In this document: in pieces, positions 32,619-40,690 of the stretch
How the letters are laid out: each line of letters starts with the position of its first letter
Position numbering within the stretch: position 1 is the stretch's first letter
Source: CAVVAY01 sp963746465
GTDB taxonomy: Bacteria > Actinomycetota > Actinomycetes > JACCUZ01
Direction of reading: 5' to 3'
NCBI GenBank assembly: GCA_963746465.1
Contig: CAVVAY010000005.1
Location: 558,001-622,000 of the forward strand
Length of the DNA: 64,000 bases
Position numbers and translations under genes: made by a program
The notes under the pieces: generated by a model
Seen by the model: only the letters and a program-made list of their open reading frames with translations
Databases searched by the model: none
What the model was told of the DNA's origin: nothing

Positions 32619-33488
32619 TCAGCCGCTGACGGCGGCCCTCAGGACCGGTACGGCGAGCAGCGCTCCGGTGCCGTCGTTCCCGCGCAGACCGAGGTCGAGG
32701 ATCGGCTCGAGGGAGACCCGGTCCAGCGCCAGCGCGTGCGCGGGGTCGGGGGAGAGATGGCCGGCCAGCCACCAGTCCGGGGCCCGGAAGGACAGCCTGG
32801 CCGCGACCAGCGCGGCCGCCGCGACGGCCGGGCCGTCGAGCACCACCGGCGTACGGCGGGCCGCGGCCTGCAGGAGCAGACCGGACGCGAGCGCCAGGTC
32901 GGCGCCGCCCACCGCCGCCAGCAGGGCCACCTGGTCGGCGAGCACCGGGCGACCCCGGCGCATCGCGTCGCGGGTCGCCGAGCAGGCCAGCATCCACGCG
33001 GCGTCGTCCTGACCGGTCGCGGTCACCGCCGAGGCGTCCGAGCGGGTCAGCAGCCCGACCAGCGTGGCGACCGGCACCGCGAGGTCAGGGTCCGGAAGTG
33101 CGATCAGCAGCAGGTCGGTGCCGGCGTCGACCTCCTCGTCCGCCAGCTCGGCACCGGCGAGCACTGCGGCCAGCGCCTCCTCGCGGCTGCAGGCGTCCTC
33201 GGCCTGCACCCGCCGTCCGGGCTCACCGCGCCGGCCGAGCAGTCGCACCTCGACGCCGGTGCCTCCGGCAACGACGACGGTCCGCTCGGGGACGGCGTCA
33301 GCGAGCACCAGGAGTCGCGGACGGCCGGGCGGCACCGCGGGCACCCGGCCCTGCGCCCCCGCCAGCCAGACCGCGAGGTCGACCAGGCGCCCGGTCGTGC
33401 CTTCCGGCCCGAACAGCTGGCGGGCCTCGCGCCGGGCGGTGTCGTCCGGCCGGTCGACGGCCACGGCGAGCTCGTCCAGCTCGGTCAT
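32619..33488 (-). CDS. cobT: CobT-like nicotinate-nucleotide:base phosphoribosyltransferase
   Basis: 289 residues, shorter than the usual 340-350. CobT activates lower-ligand bases such as dimethylbenzimidazole for cobalamin assembly. Matching parts: FGPEGTTGRLVDLAVWLAGAQGR near the N-terminus, DAMRRGRPVLADQVALLAAVGGAD, TPVVLDGPAVAAAALVA, and the C-terminal HLSPDPAHALALDRVSLEPILDLGL. At the catalytic position (Glu in the family motif LGEGTGA) it reads GNDGTGA, an Asp. It is last in the riboswitch-led ECF operon, its ATG overlapping the ECF-S stop. cobU and cobS are absent here. Function by position is strong; full catalytic competence is uncertain. Confidence 0.75.
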   Translation of the reverse strand: MTELDELAVAVDRPDDTARREARQLFGPEGTTGRLVDLAVWLAGAQGRVPAVPPGRPRLLVLADAVPERTVVVAGGTGVEVRLLGRRGEPGRRVQAEDACSREEALAAVLAGAELADEEVDAGTDLLLIALPDPDLAVPVATLVGLLTRSDASAVTATGQDDAAWMLACSATRDAMRRGRPVLADQVALLAAVGGADLALASGLLLQAAARRTPVVLDGPAVAAAALVAARLSFRAPDWWLAGHLSPDPAHALALDRVSLEPILDLGLRGNDGTGALLAVPVLRAAVSG

Positions 33489-34324
33489 CGGGTCATCGTG
33501 CCGTCCGGCGTCGGGTCGAACGTCGCGACCGCGTCGAACTCGGCGCGCCGGGATGCGCGACGCAGGGCGAGCAGCACCGGCCTGGCGGCCAGCGCGACCA
33601 GCGCCGCCGTGGTCAGCGCCCGCGGGATGTCGAAGCCCAGGGAGGTCACCAGGGTGAAGGCGAGGAAGCGACCGAGGTTCTCGGTCAGCGGGTCCCCGGC
33701 GACGTAGGAGATCTCGCTGTCCAGGCCGAGGGTGAACGGCCACAGCCAGAGGTTCATCAGCAGCCCGTAGGCCAGCCCGGCCACCGCGCCGTACGCCGTG
33801 AGCAGCAGCACCTCGGCCTTGCCGGTGGCCCGCGGCAGGCAGCCGGCCAGGAACCCCACCCAGCCGGCCGCCAGCATCTGGAACGGCAGCCACGGCCCGA
33901 CGCCCGCGGTGAGCAGCGCCGACGCGAACAGCGTCACCGACCCGAGGACCAGGCCGAAGCCGCGACCGAGCGCCCGGCCGGCCAGCACCAGCAGGAAGAA
34001 CACCGGCTCGAAGCCGGCGACCCCGCCGCCCAGTGGCCTCAGGGCGGCGCCCACCGCCGCGAGGACCCCGAGGACGGCGACGGACTTGGCGTCCATCCCG
34101 CCGTCGGCGACCTCGGCGAGCACCACGCCGATCATCAGCGGCAGCAGCACCACGAACAGCCACGGCGCGTCGGCGCGCCCCGCCAGGTCGGCCCCGGGTT
34201 GCACGAACAGCGGCCAGCTGAAGGCCAGCAGGCCGACCCCGCTGACCACGGACAGGGCCAGCGCCGCCCGCGGCCGCACCCGGACGGCACGCACCTTGCG
34301 GGGTGCCGCGGCAAGCGTGCTCAT
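33485..34324 (-). CDS. ECF transporter S component, probable cobalamin-type
   Basis: 279 residues with about seven hydrophobic helices, for example VRPRAALALSVVSGVGLLAF, PWLFVVLLPLMIGVVLAEV, SVAVLGVLAAVGAALRPLGGG, and a membrane-embedded region ENLGRFLAFTLVTSLGFDIPRAL near the end. The S component binds the vitamin and docks on the ECF module. The ATG at 34324 overlaps the stop of the ATPase gene, and its own stop overlaps the CobT-like start. Specificity for cobalamin is inferred from the riboswitch and CobT-like partner, not from binding residues. Confidence 0.8.
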   Translation of the reverse strand: MSTLAAAPRKVRAVRVRPRAALALSVVSGVGLLAFSWPLFVQPGADLAGRADAPWLFVVLLPLMIGVVLAEVADGGMDAKSVAVLGVLAAVGAALRPLGGGVAGFEPVFFLLVLAGRALGRGFGLVLGSVTLFASALLTAGVGPWLPFQMLAAGWVGFLAGCLPRATGKAEVLLLTAYGAVAGLAYGLLMNLWLWPFTLGLDSEISYVAGDPLTENLGRFLAFTLVTSLGFDIPRALTTAALVALAARPVLLALRRASRRAEFDAVATFDPTPDGTMTR

Positions 34325-35931
34325 CCGGCCTTCAACGATGCGGCGACCTCGGCAACGGTCAGCCAGGGCAGCGGCGCAAGCACCTTGGCGACCTGCGGTG
34401 CGAAGGCGGGGGAGGACACGACGACCTCGCGGGACGGCCCGTCGCTGACCACCTCACCCTCCGCGAGCACCACGGTCCGGTCGGTGACCGTCGCGGCCAG
34501 CTCGACGTCGTGGGTGGCGAGCACGACGGCGTGCCCCGCAGCCGACAGGTCGCGCAGCACCTGGACCAGGGCGGCCTTGCCGGGGTAGTCCAGCCCGCGG
34601 GTCGGCTCGTCGAGCAGCACGACCGGCGGCCGGCCGGCGAGCACCACGGCCAGCGCCAGGGCCAGCCGCTGCCCCTCGGACAGGTCACGAGGGTGCAGCT
34701 GCGGGTCCGCCCCGGTGACCAGTCCGGCGAACACCGAGAACGCGGTCCCGGCCGGCACCGCGGCGTCCTGGTCGGCCTGGGCGCACTCAGCGGCGACGGT
34801 GTCCGCGTAGAGGAGGTCGCCCGGCTCCTGCGGCACCATCCCGACCCGCCGGACCAGGTCGGTCGACGGGAGAGCGACCGGGTCCTCGCCGGTGACCCGG
34901 ACCGAGCCGGCGTCCGGCCGGCGCAGGCCGACCAGGGTCGAGAGCAGCGTGGACTTGCCGGCACCGTTGCGGCCCATCAGGGCGACCACCTCGCCGGCCC
35001 GCAGCTGCAGGTCGACGCCCCGCAGCGCCGCCCGGCCGTCGTACCGCACGACGACCCCGCGGGCCTCGGCCACGATGTCTCCGGTGGCCGGCGCCGGTGT
35101 GGTCGGGACCGCCGCCGCGCGCAGACGGGCGGTGAGCTCACCGGCGCGCCGGCGGGCGTCACGCACCGACAGCGGCAGCGGTGACCAGCCGGCCAGCCGG
35201 CCGAGCTCGACCACCGGCGGCGCGACCGGCGCGTCGGCCAGCACTTCGGCCGGCTCGCCGACGACCACCGGGCGGCCACCACCGGGCACGAGGATCACGC
35301 GGTCGGCGTACTGCACCACCCGCTCCAGCCGGTGCTCGGCCATCAGCACGGTCATTCCGAGGTCGTGCACCAGCCGGTGCAGCAGGGCCAGCACCTCCTC
35401 GGCCGCCGACGGGTCCAGGGCGGAGGTCGGTTCGTCGAGCACCAGCACCCGCGGGTGCGGCGTCAGCACCGAGCCGATCGCCACCCGCTGCTGCTGCCCG
35501 GCCGACAGGGTGGTCAGCGGCCGGGACCGCGCGGCCGCCATCCCCAGCACGTCGAGGGTCTCCTCGACCCGACGGCGCATCACCTCCGGCGGCACGCCGA
35601 GGGACTCCATGCCGTAGGCCAGCTCCTCCTCGACGGTGTCGGTGACGAAGCCGGCGAGCGGGTCCTGGCCGACGTAGCCGACGACGTCGGCGAGGTCCCG
35701 CGGCCGGTGCTGGCGGGTGTCGCGGCCGGCGACGGTCACCCGGCCGGACAGCAGCCCGCCGGTGAAGTGCGGCACCAGTCCGTTGACCGCGCGGAGCAGG
35801 GTCGACTTGCCCGAGCCGGTCCGGCCGACCACCAGCGCGAGCTCGCCCTCGGGCACGTGCAGGTCGACGCCCGACAGCACCGGCGCATCACTGCCGGGGT
35901 AGCGGACCCCCACCTGCTCGAACCTGATCAC
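34321..35931 (-). CDS. ECF transporter fused ATPase (A1-A2)
   Basis: 536 residues with two ABC domains. Domain 1 (about 1-235): Walker A GRTGSGKST, signature LSAGQQQR, Walker B VLVLDEPTSALD. Domain 2 (about 290-536): Walker A GRNGAGKST, signature LSEGQRLA, Walker B VVLLDEPTRGLD. Both sites keep their catalytic Glu and switch His (MAEHRL, ATHDVE). This is the duplicated energy-coupling pair of an ECF importer. The start is GTG 35931 with GAGGAGG upstream; the longer open frame before it is antisense-like sequence in the ECF-T gene. It overlaps ECF-T upstream and ECF-S downstream by four bases each. Confidence 0.92.
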   Translation of the reverse strand: MIRFEQVGVRYPGSDAPVLSGVDLHVPEGELALVVGRTGSGKSTLLRAVNGLVPHFTGGLLSGRVTVAGRDTRQHRPRDLADVVGYVGQDPLAGFVTDTVEEELAYGMESLGVPPEVMRRRVEETLDVLGMAAARSRPLTTLSAGQQQRVAIGSVLTPHPRVLVLDEPTSALDPSAAEEVLALLHRLVHDLGMTVLMAEHRLERVVQYADRVILVPGGGRPVVVGEPAEVLADAPVAPPVVELGRLAGWSPLPLSVRDARRRAGELTARLRAAAVPTTPAPATGDIVAEARGVVVRYDGRAALRGVDLQLRAGEVVALMGRNGAGKSTLLSTLVGLRRPDAGSVRVTGEDPVALPSTDLVRRVGMVPQEPGDLLYADTVAAECAQADQDAAVPAGTAFSVFAGLVTGADPQLHPRDLSEGQRLALALAVVLAGRPPVVLLDEPTRGLDYPGKAALVQVLRDLSAAGHAVVLATHDVELAATVTDRTVVLAEGEVVSDGPSREVVVSSPAFAPQVAKVLAPLPWLTVAEVAASLKAG

Positions 35932-37112
35932 ACGACCTCCTCGACCCGGTCCTGATGATCGTTTGCGACCTTCGGGGTGCCGACACGCCGTGGTGGGTCG
36001 GCGTGTCGGGTGCCCGGACGTCGCGAACGATCGTGCCCGGGAGGCGCCACCCAGGCCGGCAGCAGAGCCAGGAGCAGGGCGAGGGCCGGTACGGCGGGCA
36101 GCGTGGGCGTCACGAGCGGTGAGGTCGAGGGGCTGAGCGCCGACGGGTCGAGCTGCGCCCCGACCAGCACGCCGGCAGCGGCGACCAGGCCACTCGCGGC
36201 CACCGCCCACTCCTGGACGCCCCAGAGGTCCGGCCGGTACCGGCTGCGGGTCGACCGGCGTCCGCCGAGGGTCAGCCCGGCACCGGCGACCGCGGCGCCG
36301 GCGACGAGCACCGGCAGGCCGAAGCCCGCCGGAGACGCGGCGTCCATCAGGCCGTAGAGGCCGGCGCAGACGCCCACCAGCCCGGCGAGGGTCAGCGCCC
36401 CGGACCGTCGCCGCACACCGGGTTCGGCGGCGCCGCGCCCGAACCCCCGGGCGTCCATCGCTGCCGCGAGGTCGACCGAGCGTTCCAGGGCGCCCTCGAG
36501 GACCGGCATCGCGACACCGCGCAGCCCGCGCAGCCCGGTGTGCGGCCGGCCGCGCAGCCGGCGGGCGGCCTTGACCCGGCCGACTCCCTCGACCAGCTGC
36601 GGCGACACGCTGAGCGCCACCACCACCGCGACACCGACCTCGTACAACGCGCCGGGGACCGCGCGCAGCAGCCGCTTGGGGTTGGCCAGCGCGTTCGCGG
36701 CGCCCACGCAGGTGAGCATCGTGGCCAGCTGCAGCCCGGCGTACACCGCACCCATCAGACCCTCGAGGGTGATGTCCCCACCGAGGCGCACGCCCGCAGC
36801 CCAGTCGGGCAGCGTGATCTCCGGCAGGTGCAGCAGCACGTGCCCGGGCACCGGCGCGCCGAACAGCGCCGCGAACACCACCCGGATCCCGACCACCACC
36901 AGGCCCATCCGCAGGTAGAAGCCGTACGCCCGGGCCCACGGTGCATCGGTCCGCCGCGCCGCGACGACATAACCGGCGACCGCGAGGATCAGCCCGAGCA
37001 GCAGCGGGTTGGTGGTGCGGCTCGCGGCGGTCGCCAGGCCGGTCGCCCACAGCCACCAGGCGCCGGGGTGCAGCGCACGAAGGTGCCGCAACGCCGGCAG
37101 GTGCCAGGTCAT
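35928..37112 (-). CDS. ECF transporter T component
   Basis: 394 residues. About six to eight membrane helices with the coupling region PQLVEGVGRVKAARRLRG and the ECF-T signature AMDARGFGRG (Ala-Arg-Gly), which contacts the ATPases. An extended C-terminal half adds helices (ALTLAGLVGVCAGLYGLMDA and others). The last 35 or so residues are encoded by a 76-base palindromic repeat, so the tail (GHDRSRRPGTRHADPPRRV...) is probably a recent addition. The start is ATG 37112, overlapping the DUF4430 gene's stop. Confidence 0.88.
   Translation of the reverse strand: MTWHLPALRHLRALHPGAWWLWATGLATAASRTTNPLLLGLILAVAGYVVAARRTDAPWARAYGFYLRMGLVVVGIRVVFAALFGAPVPGHVLLHLPEITLPDWAAGVRLGGDITLEGLMGAVYAGLQLATMLTCVGAANALANPKRLLRAVPGALYEVGVAVVVALSVSPQLVEGVGRVKAARRLRGRPHTGLRGLRGVAMPVLEGALERSVDLAAAMDARGFGRGAAEPGVRRRSGALTLAGLVGVCAGLYGLMDAASPAGFGLPVLVAGAAVAGAGLTLGGRRSTRSRYRPDLWGVQEWAVAASGLVAAAGVLVGAQLDPSALSPSTSPLVTPTLPAVPALALLLALLPAWVAPPGHDRSRRPGTRHADPPRRVGTPKVANDHQDRVEEVV
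35957..36032. repeat. 76-base imperfect palindrome inside ECF-T 3' end
   Basis: Arms 35957-35989 and 36000-36032 (33 bases each, 27 complementary) flank a 10-base centre. The outer ends are GATCGTT and AACGATC. It lies within the coding region and supplies the protein's Arg-rich tail. Organisation resembles the other GATC-ended palindromes in the window, but the sequence family is different. Confidence 0.75.
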
Positions 37113-37957
37113 GGCGCTGCCCGGGTACGCCGGAAGCGGGCGAACGCCGCGCCGCCCAGCACCGCGACCAGGCCGAGACCCAGAACCGGTCCCACCCACG
37201 GCGGACCACCGGACTCGTCGTCCGCGGAGACGGGCGCGCTGCGCGTCACCGAGGGCGCGGCCGTCGATGCCGAGCTGCTCGACGGCGCGGGCGTGGGTGC
37301 TTGCGAGCTCGCGCTCGCGCTGGTGGGGGCGGGGTCGGCAGTCAGTGGTTGGGTCGGCTTGAGGTCCGCCGGGGACTTGGTGAGGTCCGGCAGTGGAACG
37401 GCGTCTCCGCTCGCCCTGCTCGAACGCGGGGAGGCCGTCGGCGTCCGGGTGCTCGGTGCCTGGACGGCCTGCGGGCAGATGGTGCGGAAGGCGATGCCCG
37501 GCGGCTGCCGCTTCCCGCCCTCCTGCCACACCCAGGCCTCGACGGCGCCGGGCTCCGGGTCGTGGCTCCCCGCGCCCTCGGACGCGTAGACCCAGCGGGT
37601 CGACCCGGGGGCGCGCCACCAGTACGACCAGTAGGTGTCGGCGGAGTTGCGCGAGCACTCCGGGAACCCGTCGAGCTGGCAGACCTGGCCGGGCTGGCGC
37701 GGGACGAACGCATAGCTGACGCCGGCGGCAGTCAGGGCCTCGAGCCCGCTGTCCGGGTCACCGACGGCGCAGCCGGTCCGCAGGTCACCGCCGGCCAGCC
37801 GCCCGTCGACGATGACGCCGACGCACGGCTTCGCCGCAGCGAGGGCCGGTGCGGACGGTCCGAGCAGCGCGAGGCCCACCGACCCTGCACCCCCGAGCAG
37901 CACAGGGGCGAGCAAGGCCGCGCCCAGCCGTCGGACCGTCCGCACCGGAGTCAGCAC
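37109..37957 (-). CDS. Membrane-anchored DUF4430 (transcobalamin C-domain-like) protein
   Basis: 282 residues. A signal peptide (about 1-40) precedes a DUF4430 domain with three Cys pairs' worth of cysteines (KPCVGVIVDG, RTGCAVGD, VCQLDGFPECS, RTICPQ) and the family's aromatic core ADTYWSYWWRAPGSTRWVY and EAWVWQEGG. A Ser/Ala/Pro-rich stalk follows (about 190-245), then a C-terminal helix (PPWVGPVLGLGLVAVLGGAAF) with a basic tail, so the domain is displayed outside the membrane. DUF4430 is the small C-terminal domain of animal transcobalamin/intrinsic factor. The gene follows the alpha/alpha-barrel gene by 3 bases and overlaps ECF-T. Confidence 0.8.
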   Translation of the reverse strand: MLTPVRTVRRLGAALLAPVLLGGAGSVGLALLGPSAPALAAAKPCVGVIVDGRLAGGDLRTGCAVGDPDSGLEALTAAGVSYAFVPRQPGQVCQLDGFPECSRNSADTYWSYWWRAPGSTRWVYASEGAGSHDPEPGAVEAWVWQEGGKRQPPGIAFRTICPQAVQAPSTRTPTASPRSSRASGDAVPLPDLTKSPADLKPTQPLTADPAPTSASASSQAPTPAPSSSSASTAAPSVTRSAPVSADDESGGPPWVGPVLGLGLVAVLGGAAFARFRRTRAAP

Positions 37958-37960
37958 CCG

Positions 37961-39052
37961 CTAGCAGGCCAGCTTGGGCAGGCCGCGGCTCGAGCCGTCG
38001 TTGCTGATGTCGGCCAGGGTCGCCTGGGCCAGCGCGGGGACCGCCTGGCTGGTCGCCCGGACCGGGTCACCGGTGCCTGCGCGGACGTAGCGGACCATGC
38101 CGCGGGTGGCGGGCTTCCCGGCGCAGCCGACCTGCAGGGCGCGCAGGAACCCGCGGGCTGCTGCGGCGGCCTTGTCCCGACCGACCGCGGTCAGCGCCTG
38201 CGCGGCCAGCGCCGTGCTGTTCGAGTTGCGCGTCCCGTTGCCGCTGAACGACCCGTTGTCGTGCTGGTGCCGCTTGAGCCAGCGACCCCCGTCACCGGCT
38301 GCGGCCAGAGCCGCCTTGCCGCCGACCGCCGTCAACGCCTGCACGGCGAAGCCGGTGGCGTCGACGGTGGCCCGGCAGGGCGAGGCGCCGAAGGTCTCCG
38401 GGAAGCCCCCGTTGCCGCACTGCTGCCCCACGAGGAACGACACGGCGGCGCGCGAGGCGCCACCGCTGGTCGCCCGCTCCAGGCCGATCAGCGCCAGCGA
38501 CTGAGAGAACGCGTTGCTGAAGTCGCCGAACTGGGAGATGTCCGAGAACCGCCCCGTGTCCGAGGCGGGGCAGGACCGCACCTTCCCGCACTCGAGCGCC
38601 CGCAGCCCGGCCACCAGGTTCTTGCGCGGCCCGCCGCCGAACGCGGTCGCGTCGGCGCGCTGCGCGGCCGCGACCATCACGAGCTTGGCGTAGGAGCCGG
38701 CGTAGTGCTCGGCCGGGTCGCTGCCGCCGGTGTAGGCGAGGACGTTGTGGCGCAGTGCGCCGGTGGCCAGGCGGGCCGCCCGACGTCCGACCTTCGCGGA
38801 GTCCAGGGCCAGCACGACATCGGCGGTGAGCCCGTAGTCAGGGAACGACTGGCCGCCGAACGAGGCGGTCATCAGATGGGTGTCGGCGTCGAGCTGACGG
38901 CCGAGCCAGCCGACCGCGGCGTCGGCCCGGTTGCGGGTCTCCGCGGCCTGCGCGGCGCCGGGCGTGGCGATCAGGACGGTCGGAACCGTCAGGAGGGCGG
39001 CGGCAGCAAGCAGGTGCCTGCGCAGCGGGAACTGGAGCATGGTGTTGAGCAC
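37961..39052 (-). CDS. Secreted alpha/alpha-barrel protein, transcobalamin N-domain-like
   Basis: 363 residues. A signal peptide (about 1-37, cleavage near AAQAAE) is followed by helical repeats of the terpenoid-cyclase/prenyltransferase alpha-alpha barrel fold: RADAAVGWLGRQLD, DVVLALDSAKVG, AVSFLVGQQCGNGGFPETFG, TGFAVQALTAVGG, WLKRHQHDNGSFSGNG, ALAAQALTAVGRD. No DxDD or cyclase acids are seen, so binding rather than catalysis is likely. Six Cys could form disulfides. The same fold forms the large B12-binding domain of transcobalamin. The start is GTG 39052 with AAAGGA eight bases upstream. It is the first gene after a cobalamin riboswitch. Confidence 0.8.
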   Translation of the reverse strand: MLNTMLQFPLRRHLLAAAALLTVPTVLIATPGAAQAAETRNRADAAVGWLGRQLDADTHLMTASFGGQSFPDYGLTADVVLALDSAKVGRRAARLATGALRHNVLAYTGGSDPAEHYAGSYAKLVMVAAAQRADATAFGGGPRKNLVAGLRALECGKVRSCPASDTGRFSDISQFGDFSNAFSQSLALIGLERATSGGASRAAVSFLVGQQCGNGGFPETFGASPCRATVDATGFAVQALTAVGGKAALAAAGDGGRWLKRHQHDNGSFSGNGTRNSNSTALAAQALTAVGRDKAAAAARGFLRALQVGCAGKPATRGMVRYVRAGTGDPVRATSQAVPALAQATLADISNDGSSRGLPKLAC

Positions 39053-39214
39053 GGGTGACGTCCTTTCACGGGAGCGATCCGCGACGGTCCCCGGGCGAGG
39101 CCGGCCCCCGCACACGACGACGCCCCCGACGCGAACGAGTCGCGCGGGGGGCGGAAGGTGCGGACGGCGGTGCTGTCCGGGCTCCGCCCCGCATACCTCG
39201 ACGGAATGAGTGGA

Positions 39215-39335
39215 GCCGCTCACGTCCACGCAGGTGCTCCGACTCGCCGCACGGCCCGGGGACACCGGGTGCGGCCTACGGTTGCGGGTCAGTGCCGGAA
39301 TCCGACCGGTCTTCCCCTGCCTGAACGCGTCTGCA
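39215..39335 (-). ncRNA. Cobalamin riboswitch
   Basis: Read on the minus strand, the conserved core appears in order: GGGGAAGACCGGT, then GATTCCGGCACTGACCCGC and CAACCGT (about 39320-39279). A strong hairpin with arms GCCGCAC/GTGCGGC follows (39275-39246), then the B12 box GAGTCGGAGCACCTGCG (39245-39229). This matches the adenosylcobalamin riboswitch (GGGAA...GGTG...CCRGCACTGACCCGCAAC... and AGYC-GA-ACCTGC box). It ends about 165 bases before the first gene of the ECF operon. A further GC-rich hairpin at 39152-39121 could be its expression platform. High B12 would be expected to shut the operon off. Confidence 0.92.
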
Positions 39336-39402
39336 GTTGTGGTGCACGCGGAGCGAACCACGCGGGGTAGGTTCCCGTCAAAAGGAAGGGCGTGGCCGCG
39401 CG

Positions 39403-39606
39403 ATGACCTGGACCTGGCGGATGGAGTCCGCTGACGGCTCGACCCTCGACGGTGTGACCGTCGAGCGGTTCCCGAGCCAGGCCGACGCCGAGTCCTGGGT
39501 CGGCGAGGCCTGGCAGGACCTGCTCGGCCAGGGCGTCGACCAGGTCAGCCTGCTGGAGGGCGACCGGGTCGTCTACGGCCCGATGAGCCTGCACCCCGCC
39601 GAGTAG
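39403..39606 (+). CDS. Small acidic conserved protein, unknown
   Basis: 67 residues: TWTWRMESADGSTLDG, VERFPSQADAESWVGEAWQDLLGQGVDQVSLLEGDRVVYGPMSL. A compact alpha/beta protein without recognised domain, of a type common in actinobacteria. The ATG at 39403 follows AAAGGAAGGG by 12 bases. It is transcribed away from the riboswitch operon. Confidence 0.65.
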   Translation: MTWTWRMESADGSTLDGVTVERFPSQADAESWVGEAWQDLLGQGVDQVSLLEGDRVVYGPMSLHPAE

Positions 39607-39660
39607 CAGTCGGCGCACCCGCCGGGAGCCCCGTCGTACGGCGAACCTAGGCTCGTCGGC

Positions 39661-40671
39661 ATGGACTTCCGACACCTCGGCCGCAGCGGCCTGAAGATCT
39701 CCGAGATCACCTACGGCAACTGGCTCACCCACGGGTCGCAGGTCGAGAACGACGTGGCGACCCAGTGCGTCCGTGCCGCGCTGGACGCCGGCATCTCGAC
39801 GTTCGACACCGCTGACGTCTACGCCAACACCAAGGCCGAGACCGTGATGGGTGAGGCGCTCAAGGGCGAGCGCCGCGAGTCGCTGGAGATCTTCACGAAG
39901 GTCTACTGGCCGACTGGGCCGGGCGGGAAGAACGACGTCGGCCTGTCCCGCAAGCACATTCTGGAGTCGATCGACGGATCGCTGCATCGGCTGCAGACCG
40001 ACTACGTCGACCTGTACCAGGCGCACCGGTTCGACAACGAGACGCCGCTCGAGGAGACGATGCAGGCCTTCGCCGACGTCGTCCGGGCCGGCAAGGCGCT
40101 CTACATCGGCGTCAGCGAGTGGACGGCCGCGCAGATCCGGGCCGGTCACGCGCTGGCCGAGGAGCTCGGTGTTCACCTGGTGTCGTCCCAGCCGCAGTAC
40201 TCCATGCTGTGGCGGGTCATCGAGGCCGAGGTCGTGCCGACCTGTCGCGAGCTCGGCGTCGGCCAGATCGTCTGGTCGCCGATCGCGCAGGGCGTGCTCA
40301 CCGGCAAGTACCAGCCCGGTCAGGCTCCGCCGGCCGGCTCGCGCGCCACCGACGAGAAGGGTGGCGCGGACATGATCAAGCGGTTCATGAACGACGACAT
40401 CCTCACCCGGGTGCAGAAGCTGGCGCCGGTCGCCGACGAGCTCGGGCTGACCCTGGCGCAGCTCGCCGTGGCCTGGGTGCTGCAGAACGACAACGTCTCC
40501 TCGGCCATCGTCGGCGCCTCGCGGCCCGAGCAGGTGGTGGAGAACGTCAAGGCCGCAGGTGTGCAGATCCCGGCGGAGCTGATGACCCGGATCGACGAGG
40601 TCCTCGGCGACACGGTCGAGCGCGACCCGGCCCGGACCGCAGCAAACGCCCCGTCGTCGCGGCCCGCCTAG
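39661..40671 (+). CDS. Aldo/keto reductase, Kv-beta-like
   Basis: 336 residues, a single NADPH-dependent TIM barrel. Catalytic tetrad: Asp in FDTADVY, Tyr52-type Tyr in the same motif (ADVYANTKAETVMGEAL), Lys in IFTKVYWPTG, and His in DLYQAHRFD. The coenzyme region is VVENVKAAGVQIP with IVGASRPEQ. Similarity to YghZ/Kv-beta-type reductases; substrate unknown (aldehyde or methylglyoxal-type likely). Confidence 0.9.
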   Translation: MDFRHLGRSGLKISEITYGNWLTHGSQVENDVATQCVRAALDAGISTFDTADVYANTKAETVMGEALKGERRESLEIFTKVYWPTGPGGKNDVGLSRKHILESIDGSLHRLQTDYVDLYQAHRFDNETPLEETMQAFADVVRAGKALYIGVSEWTAAQIRAGHALAEELGVHLVSSQPQYSMLWRVIEAEVVPTCRELGVGQIVWSPIAQGVLTGKYQPGQAPPAGSRATDEKGGADMIKRFMNDDILTRVQKLAPVADELGLTLAQLAVAWVLQNDNVSSAIVGASRPEQVVENVKAAGVQIPAELMTRIDEVLGDTVERDPARTAANAPSSRPA

Positions 40672-40690
40672 TCGAGGACGGGCCCGGTGG

